Below are positions 8,860 to 18,875 of a stretch of 64,000 nt of DNA, one piece after another. Under the pieces are notes generated by a model. The model searched no databases. It saw only the letters and a list, made by a program, of their open reading frames with translations, and was not told where the DNA came from. Where the stretch lies: NCBI GenBank assembly GCA_021845505.1, contig JAJZVU010000018.1, forward strand, positions 1-64,000, read 5' to 3'. This DNA comes from Pseudomonadota bacterium (GTDB lineage Bacteria > Pseudomonadota > Gammaproteobacteria > Burkholderiales > Burkholderiaceae_C). Each line of letters starts with the position of its first letter. The first letter of the stretch is position 1. Made by a program: the position numbers and the translations under genes.

Positions 8860-10019
8860 CCCCGAGCGCCGACAACCCGACACTGCGCCTGGCCAGCGAA
8901 CTCATCCGCCTGCCCTCGGTCACGCCGCAGGACGCCGGCTGCCAGGACCTGCTGGCGCGGCGCCTGCAGGCGCTGGGCTTCGAATGCGAGAGCCTGCAGT
9001 GCGGCCCCGAGGACTGGCCGGTGCGCAACCTGTGGGCGCTGCGCCGCGGCGCCGCCGCGCAGCCGCCTCTGCTGGTGTTCGCCGGCCATACCGACGTCGT
9101 TCCCACCGGACCGCGCGAGGCCTGGAGCAGCGACCCCTTCGCTCCCGAGGTGCGCGACGGCAGGCTGTACGGCCGCGGCGCCGCCGACATGAAGAGCTCG
9201 CTGGCCGCGATGGTGGTGGCGATCGAGGCCTTCCTGGCGGCGCATCCGCTGCCGCGCGCCTCGATCGCGGTACTGCTGACCAGCGACGAGGAGGGCCCGG
9301 CGCGCGACGGCACGGTGCGCGTGTGCGAACAGCTGCAGCGGCGCGGCCTGCGCCCCGACTGGTGCATCGTCGGCGAGCCCACGAGCAGCGCCACGCTGGG
9401 CGACGTCATCAAGAACGGCCGCCGCGGCTCGCTGTCGGGCAGGCTGGTGGTGCACGGCGTGCAGGGCCACGTCGCCTACCCCGACCAGGCGCGCAACCCG
9501 GTGCACCTGGTCGCGCCGGCGCTGGCCGAACTGGCGGCGACCACCTGGGACGCCGGCGACGCCGACTTCCCGCCGACCACCTGGCAGGTGTCCAACATCC
9601 ACGCCGGAACCGGCGCCGGCAACGTGATCCCCGGAGCGCTGGAGCTGCAGTTCAACTTCCGCTTCGGGCCGGCGTCGTCGGCGGCCAGCCTGCAGGCGAG
9701 GCTGCTCGAGGTGCTGCGCCGGCATCGCGTCGACCACAGCCTGGAATGGACGCTGGGGGCCGAACCCTTCCTGACCCCGGCGGGGACGCTCTCGCGCACC
9801 CTGCGGCAGGCGATCGCCGCCGAGACCGGGGTGGAGGCGGCGCTGTCGACCACCGGCGGCACCTCCGACGCGCGCTTCCTGGCCAGGATCTGCGACCAGG
9901 TGGTCGAGTTCGGGCCGCCGAACTCCAGCATCCACCAGGTCGACGAGTGCATCGAGCTGCGCTTTCTCGAACCCCTGGCGGCGATCTACCGGCGCACCCT
10001 CGAGGCGCTGGTCGCCTGA
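8856..10019 (+). CDS. dapE: Succinyl-diaminopimelate desuccinylase DapE
   Basis: A 387-residue M20 metallohydrolase that removes succinate from N-succinyl-LL-diaminopimelate, two steps before meso-DAP. Two-metal site residues are visible: H78 and D80 in FAGHTD, D111 in GAADMKSS, the catalytic Glu pair 145/146 in [17 protein letters not shown], and the late NSSIHQVDE histidine. The lid/dimerisation domain lies about 180-295. It overlaps the preceding ATPase gene by 4 bp and the following prmB by 1 bp, so the whole block from dapC is probably one transcript. Confidence 0.96.
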   Translation: MTPSADNPTLRLASELIRLPSVTPQDAGCQDLLARRLQALGFECESLQCGPEDWPVRNLWALRRGAAAQPPLLVFAGHTDVVPTGPREAWSSDPFAPEVRDGRLYGRGAADMKSSLAAMVVAIEAFLAAHPLPRASIAVLLTSDEEGPARDGTVRVCEQLQRRGLRPDWCIVGEPTSSATLGDVIKNGRRGSLSGRLVVHGVQGHVAYPDQARNPVHLVAPALAELAATTWDAGDADFPPTTWQVSNIHAGTGAGNVIPGALELQFNFRFGPASSAASLQARLLEVLRRHRVDHSLEWTLGAEPFLTPAGTLSRTLRQAIAAETGVEAALSTTGGTSDARFLARICDQVVEFGPPNSSIHQVDECIELRFLEPLAAIYRRTLEALVA

Positions 10020-10908
10020 TGCGCCAGCCGCGTTTCGACGAGCTCCGGCTCGACGTCGAGCGGCGGCTGCGCGAGGCCGGGCTGCAGTTCGGCCAGGGCA
10101 CCGAGGACGCCGCGCAGGAGGCGGCGTGGATGCTCATCCACTGCCTGCGCCTGCCGCTGCTGGAGAGCTTCGCGCGGCTGCGCGAACTGCGCCGCCGGCC
10201 GGTCCCTCAGCCGGCTGTGCGCAGGCTGCAGCGGCTGCTCGAGCAGCGGGTGCGCAGCCGCCGGCCGCTGGCCTACCTGCTGGGCGAGGCCTGGCTGCAG
10301 GGCCGGCGCTTCCTGGCCGACGAGCGGGCGATCGTTCCGCGCTCGCTGATCGCCGAACTGCTCGACCGCGGGCTGCAGCGCTGGCTGGCGCAGCCGCCGC
10401 GGCGCATCGCCGACGTGTGCACCGGCGGCGCCAGCCTGGCCATCCTGGCCGCGCAGCGCTGGCCGCAGGCGCAGGTGACGGCCGGCGACATCAGCCGGCC
10501 GGCGCTGGAACTGGCACGCCGCAACGTCGAGCTGCACGCGCTGGGCGGGCGCGTGCGGCTGCTGCACTCGGACCTGCTCGCCGGCTTCGACTCCGGCGAG
10601 CGCTTCGATCTCGTGCTGTGCAACCCCCCGTATGTGTCCGCGCGCTCGATGGCCGCGCTGCCGCCCGAGTTCCGCCACGAGCCGCGGCTGGCGCTGGCCG
10701 GCGGCGCCGACGGCATGGACCTGGTGCGCAGGCTGCTGCGCCAGGCCGCGGGCCATCTGCAGCCGCACGGCGTGCTGGTGCTGGAGATCGGCCACGAACG
10801 GCGGCACTTCGAGGCCGCCTTCGGCGCGCTGCCGGTGCACTGGCTTGCGGTGAGCAGCGGCGACGACGCGGTGCTGGCGATCGAGGCGGGCGCGCTCGCC
10901 GTGGCGCG

Positions 10909-10912
<4 letters not shown>
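10019..10912 (+). CDS. prmB: 50S L3 glutamine N5-methyltransferase PrmB
   Basis: A 297-residue SAM-dependent methyltransferase that modifies a glutamine of ribosomal protein uL3. The N-terminal helical part (about 1-120) includes a PRSLIAELL segment. The SAM-binding domain begins RIADVCTGGASLAILAA, and the catalytic NPPY lies at 202-205, followed by PPEFRHEPRLALAGGADG, the PrmB-type continuation. PrmC shares NPPY but has a different C-terminal part; the length and RHEP-LALAGG-DG pattern favour PrmB. The start codon overlaps the dapE stop (TGATG). Confidence 0.92.
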
Positions 10913-12819
<1,907 letters not shown>

Positions 12820-12844
12820 GTCCGGGGTCGCGCGGCGCCGGCCG

Positions 12845-14200
12845 TCAGCCCGGCGCCGGGCGCGCGCCGCGGGTGGCGCGCCAGAGCAGCGCGCCGATGG
12901 CCGCGGCGGCCAGCGCCAGTCCCGCGCAGTAGGCGGCCCAGAAGCCGGCCGCCCCGTGCAGCGCCGCCGGCGTGAAGCCGCCCAGTCCCAGCCCGAGCAC
13001 GCAACCCCCGGCCAGCCCGACCCCCCACAGCGCCAGCGCGTAGATCGCCCCCGGCAGCAGCGCGATGTGCCACGAGCGCAGCGCGAAGGCCGCGCAGGCC
13101 TGCACCGCGTCGAACACCTGGTAGGCGGCGACCAGCGCCAGCAGCCGCGCCGCCACCGCGGCGACGCGCGGGTCGCCGGCGTAGCCCCGCGCCACCGGCT
13201 CGCGCAGCAGCCACAGCGCGACCGCGGCCGCGGCCGACAGCGCGGCCGCGGTCGCCACCCCGATCCACGCCGCCCGCGCCGCCTCGGCGCGCAGGCCGCT
13301 GCCCAGGCGGCGCGCCACCACCGACGCGGTGGCGATGGACAGCGACAAGGGCAGCATGTAGAGCACCGCGCCGACGTTGGCGGCGATCTGCTGCGCGGCC
13401 AGCTGCACGGTGCCGGTGCGGGCGATGAACAAGGCCATGCAGGTGAAGGAGGAGACGTCGACCAGCACGCTGGCGCCGATCGGCAGCCCCAGCCGCAACA
13501 GGCCGCGCAGCCGGGCCGGGTCGGGCGGGTCGAAGCGCCGCAGCACGCCCAGCGCACGCAGCGCGGGGTCGCGGCGGTGCTGCACGCAGGCGACCAGCAG
13601 CAGCAGCCACTGCGTCAGCGTGGTGGCTGCCGCGCAGCCCGCGACGCCCAGCCGCGGCAGGCCATGCAGCCCGAACTCGGCCGGCGCGACCAGCAGCGCG
13701 TTGAGCAGCAGCTTGCAGGCCAGCCCCCAGCCCTGCGGCAGCGTGACCAGCATCGGCCGGCCCACCGCCTGGCAGAACGCCACGTGCACCCGGAACAGCA
13801 GCGCCGCCGGCAGGCCCAGCGCCAGCCAGCGCAGGTAGCGCAGCGGCAGGCCGGCATCGGCGCCGCCGGCCAGGCGCAGCAGGCCCTGCGGCCACAGCAG
13901 CAGCGCGCAGCCCGCGACGGCCAGCCCGGCGGCCAGCCACAGCCCCTGGCGCAACCCGGCGGCCAGCGCCTGCGGGCGCTGCGCGCCGGCTTCGCGGCCG
14001 AGCGCGGGCAGCAGCGCCTGGGTCACCCCGGCCAGGCTGAGGTAGGTGGTCATGTACACCGCCTGTCCCAGCGACAGCGTGGCCAGCCCCAGGGTATCGT
14101 GGCCGCGCCCGAGCATCCAGGTGTCGGCCACCGCGAAGCCGACCAGCGCCAGCTGGCCTGCCAGCACCGCGCCGGCCAGGCGCAGCAGTTCGCGCAACAC
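12845..14200 (-). CDS. MATE family efflux transporter
   Basis: A 451-residue membrane protein with about 12 hydrophobic segments and the two-bundle MATE pattern: an N-terminal LLRLAGAVLAGQLALVGFAVADTWMLG, and in the second half LLRLGLPIGASVLVDVSSF and IAANVGAVLYMLPLS. MATE transporters export cationic organic compounds using Na+ or H+ gradients; the substrate is unknown. GTG at 14200 was chosen because it gives the normal family length and lies 29 bp after the stop of the upstream glycosyltransferase gene. CTG or TTG starts nearby cannot be excluded. It is convergent with the ABC-F gene, separated by 25 bp with no clear terminator. Confidence 0.85.
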   Translation of the reverse strand: MLRELLRLAGAVLAGQLALVGFAVADTWMLGRGHDTLGLATLSLGQAVYMTTYLSLAGVTQALLPALGREAGAQRPQALAAGLRQGLWLAAGLAVAGCALLLWPQGLLRLAGGADAGLPLRYLRWLALGLPAALLFRVHVAFCQAVGRPMLVTLPQGWGLACKLLLNALLVAPAEFGLHGLPRLGVAGCAAATTLTQWLLLLVACVQHRRDPALRALGVLRRFDPPDPARLRGLLRLGLPIGASVLVDVSSFTCMALFIARTGTVQLAAQQIAANVGAVLYMLPLSLSIATASVVARRLGSGLRAEAARAAWIGVATAAALSAAAAVALWLLREPVARGYAGDPRVAAVAARLLALVAAYQVFDAVQACAAFALRSWHIALLPGAIYALALWGVGLAGGCVLGLGLGGFTPAALHGAAGFWAAYCAGLALAAAAIGALLWRATRGARPAPG

Positions 14201-14229
14201 GCCGCGCAGGCCGGCCGCGGCGTGCGCGC

Positions 14230-15918
14230 TCAGCGGTGGTGGCGACGCCACAGGCGGAACAGCTGATCGGACTCTCCGGGGCGGTGGCCGCTCCACAGCA
14301 GCGTGGCGTCGGGCGGCGCGGCGCCGCGCCCGTCGCGCGACAGGGTCAGCACATAGGGCGCGCGGCGCGCCTGCTCCCACGCGCCCGGAAGCAGCCGCGC
14401 GCCGCTCCAGTAGCCCAGCAGGCCCTGCTGCGCGGGGTTCAGCCCCAGGGTCTGCAGCGGCGGGTGCGGCCCGGCGTGCTGGTGGCGCAGCGCAGCGCGG
14501 ATCCCCTGGCCGAGCGCACGGTAGCTGCTGGCATAGTCCAGCACCGGCAGCCACAGCGAAGTGACCAGCAGCCACACCAGGGTCACCCCGCCGGCCGACA
14601 GCACCATGCCTTTCCACAGCGGATGGCGGTGGCGCCCGGCGCGCCACGCCGCCACCGCGGCCCACGCCAGGCTGGCCGCCAGCGCCAGCAGCAGAGGCAG
14701 CACGCGCAGGTGGGCGTGGTAGCCGGGGGCGAGGCGGGCGATGTTGGCGGCCGGGCGCGCAGGCACCCCGGTGAGCAGGGCCAGCCACAGCACCCAGACG
14801 ACCAGCGCCAGCAGGCTGAAGAACATCAGCGCGAACCAGTCGAGGGCAGCCAGGCTGCCGCGGCGCATCACCGGCAGCGCCAGCGAGCCCAGCACCGCGG
14901 CCGAGGGCAGCAGCGGCAGCAGCGGGGCGCTGCCCGGGCTGCTCAGGAACGCCGACACCAGGCACAGCAGTCCCAGCGACAGCGGCGCCAGCACATGCCA
15001 CGCGCGCAGCGACGCGCGCCAGCGCCACACCGCCCAGCAGGCCAGCGGCCAGGCCGGCCAGACGAACCAGGCCAGCACGCCGAGGAAGTGCTGTGCCGAA
15101 CGCGAATCGGGCCAGCGCGCCGCGGTCGCGCCGTGCAGGTGCAGCAGCACGGCCACGCAGCAGGCCGCGCCGAGCGCCAGCGCCGCCGCCGCCGCGCCGC
15201 GGTGGCCGCGCGGCGCCGCCGCCAGCAGCGCCAGCCCGAGCAGCGCGGCGAACAACGCCAGCCAGGGGGCGCCGCCGAGCGCCAGCCCAAGCAGCCCGCC
15301 GAGCAGCGCCACGCAGGCCTGCAGGGTGCGCGACGGCAGCAGCGCCAGGCCGAGCAGCAGGCCGCAGACCCCGGCCAGCTGCACCAGCGCCGGCGTGGTC
15401 TCATGGCCGCGCACCAGCAGCCCCAGGCACGCCAGCAGGCTGAGCAGCGCGCCGTCGGCCATCGCGCGCGCGTAGTCGCGCCGGGCCACCGGTTCGCCGA
15501 AGGCCGGGGCCACCGGTTGCGCCTCGTCGCGCAGAGCCAGGTGGTAGGCGGCGCGCCAGGTCAGAGCCAGGCAGGAGGCGAGCAGCAGCATGAACGGCAG
15601 GCGGCTGGACGCGGCGTCGCCCAGCGCGGCGCCGAACACCCGGATCGACACCGCTCCCAGCCAGTAGGCCAGCCAGCCGCCGCGCACCGGATGCCCCCAC
15701 AGCGAAGGCTGCAGCCAGCCGGAGTGCCCCTGCGCCATCAGCCAGGCCACGCCGAAGGTCTGGCCGTCTCCGGTCCAGGGGTCGCGGCCGATGAATCCGG
15801 GCAGCACGTAGGCCACGCACAGCAGCCACAGCGGCCAGCGCGGCAGCCGCGCCACCGAGCCGCTGCTGAGCACCGGTCGCGGCGCCGGCGCGCGCCGGGA
15901 GGGGGCTGCATCGATCAT
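14230..15918 (-). CDS. Integral membrane glycosyltransferase-like protein (GT-C/ArnT-like)
   Basis: A 562-residue protein with about 11-12 hydrophobic helices, beginning after a short cytoplasmic tail. The first external loop contains GRDPWTGDGQTFG; acidic residues in this loop are catalytic in the GT-C fold (ArnT, PMT, family 39). A soluble part follows the last helix (about 470-562). Such enzymes move a sugar from a polyprenyl-phosphate carrier to a periplasmic acceptor. The assignment is by topology and this loop only, so moderate. ATG 15918 (MIDAAPSRR) is chosen; upstream in-frame sequence overlaps the rpmE2 gene and its terminator. The MATE gene follows after 29 bp. Confidence 0.65.
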   Translation of the reverse strand: MIDAAPSRRAPAPRPVLSSGSVARLPRWPLWLLCVAYVLPGFIGRDPWTGDGQTFGVAWLMAQGHSGWLQPSLWGHPVRGGWLAYWLGAVSIRVFGAALGDAASSRLPFMLLLASCLALTWRAAYHLALRDEAQPVAPAFGEPVARRDYARAMADGALLSLLACLGLLVRGHETTPALVQLAGVCGLLLGLALLPSRTLQACVALLGGLLGLALGGAPWLALFAALLGLALLAAAPRGHRGAAAAALALGAACCVAVLLHLHGATAARWPDSRSAQHFLGVLAWFVWPAWPLACWAVWRWRASLRAWHVLAPLSLGLLCLVSAFLSSPGSAPLLPLLPSAAVLGSLALPVMRRGSLAALDWFALMFFSLLALVVWVLWLALLTGVPARPAANIARLAPGYHAHLRVLPLLLALAASLAWAAVAAWRAGRHRHPLWKGMVLSAGGVTLVWLLVTSLWLPVLDYASSYRALGQGIRAALRHQHAGPHPPLQTLGLNPAQQGLLGYWSGARLLPGAWEQARRAPYVLTLSRDGRGAAPPDATLLWSGHRPGESDQLFRLWRRHHR

Positions 15919-15950
15919 CGCAATCGGGGCGAAGGGGAGGAGGTTGTGCG

Positions 15951-15981
15951 CCAAGCAAAACGGGCAGCCAGGCTGCCCGTC
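15951..15981 (-). terminator. Intrinsic terminator after rpmE2
   Basis: Read on the minus strand, a perfect inverted repeat (ACGGGCAGCC with its complement) around one central base is followed by TTTTGCTT. It lies 53 bp after the rpmE2 stop and just before the glycosyltransferase start, separating the two. Confidence 0.8.
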
Positions 15982-16033
15982 GTGTTCCCCAGCGGGACGG
16001 GCCGGCCCGCGCCGGTCCCGCGGATGGTCGATC

Positions 16034-16303
16034 TCAGGTCTTGCTGTTCGCGGACGCGGCGCGCGCGAACTTCTGGCGGAACTTGTCGACACGACCGCCC
16101 AGCGAGTCGATGCTCTTCTGGGTGCCGGTGTAGAAGGGATGCGACTCGGACGAGGTGTCGAGCTTGAACAGCGGCAGTTCACGCCCGTCGTCCATCTTGA
16201 CGGTCTCCCGGGTCTGCGCGGTCGACGGGATCACGAACTTGCTGCCGTTGGACAGGTCGACAAAGCAGACGTCGCGGTATTCGGGGTGGATGCCAGGTTT
16301 CAT
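16034..16303 (-). CDS. rpmE2: 50S ribosomal protein L31 type B
   Basis: An 89-residue L31 of the zinc-free B type. It begins [20 protein letters not shown] and lacks the CxxC...CxxC set of type A L31. It is a large-subunit protein at the subunit bridge; type B paralogues are often favoured under zinc shortage. The C-terminal half has [21 protein letters not shown], typical of the family. It is downstream of rho with a 155-bp gap containing an extended -10 candidate (TGCGATAAT, minus strand, at 16418-16426), so it may have its own promoter. It is followed by a strong terminator. Confidence 0.95.
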   Translation of the reverse strand: MKPGIHPEYRDVCFVDLSNGSKFVIPSTAQTRETVKMDDGRELPLFKLDTSSESHPFYTGTQKSIDSLGGRVDKFRQKFARAASANSKT

Positions 16304-16417
16304 GATGGGGTCCGATGAGTGCGGCCAGCCGCAGCGCGCCGCGCCGGGGCCCGCCGCGCTCGCGGCCGGGGCTTGGCGCCCGCCTGTACTTAGCCTGTAT
16401 GTGGCCAGGAAAAGGGA

Positions 16418-16426
16418 ATTATCGCA
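16418..16426 (-). promoter_or_regulatory. Extended -10 candidate for rpmE2
   Basis: On the minus strand the sequence reads TGCGATAAT, an extended -10 element, 115 nt before the L31 start. It lies in an AT-richer patch between rho and rpmE2. No good -35 is seen, as expected for extended -10 promoters. Untested. Confidence 0.4.
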
Positions 16427-16458
16427 TGAAGCGCCATGCCGAGGAACCCGGCAGGGGA

Positions 16459-17721
16459 TCAGCCGCCGCGGCGCATCAGGTCGAAGAATTCGGCGTTGTT
16501 CTTCGTCTGCTTCATTTTCTCGAGGAGGAACTCCATCGACTCGATCTCGTCCATCGGGTACAGCAGCTTGCGCAGGATCCACGCCTTCTGCAGGATGTCG
16601 GACTTCAGCAGCAGTTCTTCGCGCCGGGTTCCCGAGCGGTTGAGCAGGATCGCCGGGTACACCCGCTTTTCGGCGAGCCGGCGGTCGAGGTGGATCTCCA
16701 TGTTGCCGGTGCCCTTGAATTCCTCGTAGATCACCTCGTCCATGCGGCTGCCGGTGTCGGTCAGCGCGCTGCCGATGATGGTCAGCGAGCCGCCTTCCTC
16801 GATATTGCGGGCCGCGCCGAAAAAGCGCTTCGGGCGCTGCAGCGCGTTGGCGTCGACACCGCCGGTCAGCACCTTGCCCGACGCCGGCACGACGGTGTTG
16901 TAGGCGCGCGCCAGGCGGGTGATGGAATCGAGCAGGATCACCACGTCCTTTTTCAATTCCACCAGGCGCTTGGCCTTTTCGATCACCATTTCGGCGACCT
17001 GGACATGGCGCAGCGCCGGTTCGTCGAAGGTCGAGCTGACGACCTCGCCCTTGACCGAGCGTTGCATTTCGGTGACTTCCTCGGGCCGCTCGTCGATGAG
17101 CAGCACGATCAGCACGACTTCGGGGTGGTTGGCGGTGATCGCGTGGGCGATCGACTGCAGCATCACGGTCTTGCCGCTTTTCGGCGGAGCCACCAGCAGC
17201 CCGCGCTGGCCCTTGCCGATCGGCGCGATGATGTCGATGACCCGGCCGATGATGTTCTCCTCGGCGCGGATGTCCCGTTCGAGCTTCAGGTGCTCCGTCG
17301 GAAACAACGGAGTCAGGTTCTCGAACATGATCTTGTTCTTGTTCTGCTCGGGCGTCACGCCGTTCACCCGATCGACCTTGACCAGCGCGAAGTAGCGCTC
17401 GCCATCCTTCGGTACCCGCACCTCGCCCTCGATCGAGTCCCCGGTGTGCAGGTTGAAGCGCCGGATCTGGCTGGGGGAGATGTAGATGTCGTCGGGCGAC
17501 CCCAGGTAGTTCGATTCCGGCGCGCGCAGGAAGCCGAATCCGTCGGGCAGCACTTCCATCACCCCGTCGCCGAACACCTGCTCGCCGGTGCGGGCGCGGC
17601 GCTTGAGGATCGCGAACATCAGCTCCTGCTTGCGCAGGCGGCTGGCGTTCTCGATCTCCAGGCCGGTTGCCATTTCGAGCAACTGGGAGACGTGCATCGC
17701 TTTGAGTTCGGACAGGTGCAT
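16459..17721 (-). CDS. rho: Transcription termination factor Rho
   Basis: A 420-residue hexameric RNA helicase. The N-terminal domain (1-47, [20 protein letters not shown]) is followed by the RNA-binding cold-shock-like domain (about 50-120, [14 protein letters not shown]), the P-loop [10 protein letters not shown] (near 180), Walker [18 protein letters not shown], the Q-loop and R-loop segments ([24 protein letters not shown]), and a C-terminal MRRGG. It ends Rho-dependent transcripts. The start matches the family N-terminus; the upstream in-frame extension is discarded. A long gap (17722-18084) separates it from trxA and probably holds the leader through which Rho controls its own level. 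Confidence 0.98.
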   Translation of the reverse strand: MHLSELKAMHVSQLLEMATGLEIENASRLRKQELMFAILKRRARTGEQVFGDGVMEVLPDGFGFLRAPESNYLGSPDDIYISPSQIRRFNLHTGDSIEGEVRVPKDGERYFALVKVDRVNGVTPEQNKNKIMFENLTPLFPTEHLKLERDIRAEENIIGRVIDIIAPIGKGQRGLLVAPPKSGKTVMLQSIAHAITANHPEVVLIVLLIDERPEEVTEMQRSVKGEVVSSTFDEPALRHVQVAEMVIEKAKRLVELKKDVVILLDSITRLARAYNTVVPASGKVLTGGVDANALQRPKRFFGAARNIEEGGSLTIIGSALTDTGSRMDEVIYEEFKGTGNMEIHLDRRLAEKRVYPAILLNRSGTRREELLLKSDILQKAWILRKLLYPMDEIESMEFLLEKMKQTKNNAEFFDLMRRGG

Positions 17722-18084
17722 GGTGGAGCGGGGAGCGATCGGGGAGCGGTGGCGCGGTGGATCACCGCGACGAGTGGGGCGCGCGCTTGCGCGGATGCGG
17801 TCGAGCGTGCGAACCGGTGGGTACGCCACGCATCAGGGGAAGGGGTGCGGCTTGCCGGCCGCGGTCAAAGCGGGGTTGCGCTTTGGGGGACACCGCCGAA
17901 GCCGGGACATGCGCTGCATGGGCCCGCGCACCGGTGGATGCAGGACGGGTTCCGACTGGCACCCCGCGGCGCCCGGATGCCGGCGCGGCGGCCGCGGCCC
18001 TGCGGGGCCTGGGCTGCGCGGCGCAGGGCCTGCGAAGCGGGGTGTCCGGCGGCGCGGGCAGCGGCTGGCAGCCCGCGCCGCAGA
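17722..18084 (-). other. rho leader region, no gene
   Basis: These 363 bp between trxA and rho hold no recognisable gene. The one minus-strand reading frame (17762-17962, 66 codons) is Pro/Ala/Arg/His rich, with no recognisable domain and no good ribosome site. The sequence is GC rich with several short inverted repeats. Given the strong -10 at its upstream edge, it is best read as the untranslated leader of rho. Rho is autoregulated by early termination in other bacteria, which this leader length would allow. Confidence 0.5.
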
Positions 18085-18114
18085 TTATATATTCGCGTCG
18101 AGAAACGAAGTCAG
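18084..18114 (-). promoter_or_regulatory. Probable rho promoter at the end of trxA
   Basis: On the minus strand a consensus TATAAT (18084-18089) overlaps the trxA stop codon in an AT-rich patch unlike its surroundings. CTGACT (18109-18114) lies 19 bp upstream and could serve as a -35. Transcription would start near 18077 and give a leader of about 350 nt before rho. Confidence 0.5.
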
Positions 18115-18411
18115 TTGGGATTTGGAAAGCGCGCCCACCTTGGTGGCGGCGACCTCGCCGTTCTTGAACAGCATCAGCGTCGGGATGCCGCGGATGCCGT
18201 AGCGCGCCGGCACGTTGCGATTTTCATCGACGTTGACTTTCATGATCTGCAGCCGCCCCTGGTATTCCCCGGCGATTTCATCGAGGATCGGCGCCACCAT
18301 GCGGCACGGCCCGCACCACTCGGCCCAGTAGTCGATCAGGACGGGGGTCGACGATTTCAGCACGTCCTGTTCGAAGGCCGCGTCGGTGGTGTGTTTGATC
18401 AAGTCGCTCAT
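18085..18411 (-). CDS. trxA: Thioredoxin TrxA
   Basis: A 108-residue thioredoxin with the active site WCGPC (C33, C36), the structural DYWAEW and the cis-proline GIPTLMLF. It is a cytoplasmic dithiol reductant for ribonucleotide reductase, PAPS reductase and others. Size and every signature are standard for TrxA. It is encoded directly upstream of rho on the same strand, a common proteobacterial order. A TACGAT (18550-18555, minus strand) with TTTCCG 18 bp upstream is a weak promoter candidate for it. Confidence 0.97.
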   Translation of the reverse strand: MSDLIKHTTDAAFEQDVLKSSTPVLIDYWAEWCGPCRMVAPILDEIAGEYQGRLQIMKVNVDENRNVPARYGIRGIPTLMLFKNGEVAATKVGALSKSQLTSFLDANI

Positions 18412-18711
18412 GACGGTTCCAGTCGGGAGGATGGCGCGCGCCGTGGGCCGCTGCGGCAAGGCCGCTGGCCGCCCGGCGCCGGCGCGGATTGCATGGAGCC
18501 CGGGATACGGCCGCAGGCACGGGGCATTTCCCAGGACATGCCGGTTCGAATCGTAGCTGCCGCGGAGACGATACGGAAAATGCGGGGTGGGCGGACGCAG
18601 GGTGCTGGACGCGCGCGGCGGCCCGGGTGCTGCGCGCCTGTCCCGCAAGGCACGGGCCCAAGGCGCGCCGCCGCTGGACTGCCGGGGCGGGCACGCGATG
18701 CAGAAGAAGGT
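18412..18711. other. Intergenic region between trxA and ffs, no gene
   Basis: About 300 bp upstream of trxA and downstream of the SRP RNA. Reading frames here are shadows without recognisable domains. The only signals I see are a weak minus-strand promoter-like pair (TTTCCG at 18574-18579, TACGAT at 18550-18555) that could serve trxA, and a pyrimidine-rich stretch just after the SRP RNA end that could mark its termination. Confidence 0.4.
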
Positions 18712-18806
18712 GACGAGCCGTACCCCCGGCACTTGCGGGAAACGGCTGTGGCTGCTCCGTTCCCGGCCTGACCAGGTTCACCGCGCCGCAATGCGGGGCG
18801 GCCCGT
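18712..18806 (-). ncRNA. ffs: Signal recognition particle RNA (4.5S type)
   Basis: On the minus strand the conserved SRP core reads GGTCAGGCCGGGAACGGAGC followed by AGCC, the symmetric and asymmetric loops that bind Ffh. The flanks pair to one long hairpin (GGGCCGCC near the 5' end, CGGCTCGTC near the 3' end). The RNA of about 95 nt matches the small bacterial SRP RNA. It guides inner-membrane proteins to the translocon with Ffh and FtsY. The ends are estimated from pairing and from the -10 box 7-9 bp upstream. Location next to dnaX, divergently, is usual in betaproteobacteria. Confidence 0.93.
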
Positions 18807-18814
18807 CGACGACT

Positions 18815-18820
18815 ATTGTA
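18815..18820 (-). promoter_or_regulatory. -10 box of the SRP RNA gene
   Basis: TACAAT on the minus strand, one base off the consensus, places the transcription start around 18806-18808, where the SRP RNA hairpin begins. No convincing -35 is visible. Confidence 0.55.
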
Positions 18821-18863
18821 GCCGGGGGCCGCCGGCAGCGGCGGCCGGCCCGCCGCGCAACCG

Positions 18864-18869
18864 TAGAAT
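18864..18869 (+). promoter_or_regulatory. -10 box implying leaderless dnaX
   Basis: TAGAAT ends 6 bp before the dnaX ATG, so the start point, about 7 bp downstream of the hexamer, falls on the A of the start codon. No Shine-Dalgarno sequence precedes the ATG. Together these suggest a leaderless transcript. Confidence 0.4.
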
Positions 18870-18875
18870 CGGCGC

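Noticed and set aside
17762-17962. 66-codon minus-strand frame in the rho leader
   Set aside because: Pro/Arg/His-rich with no ribosome site or family resemblance; typical of non-coding GC-rich DNA.
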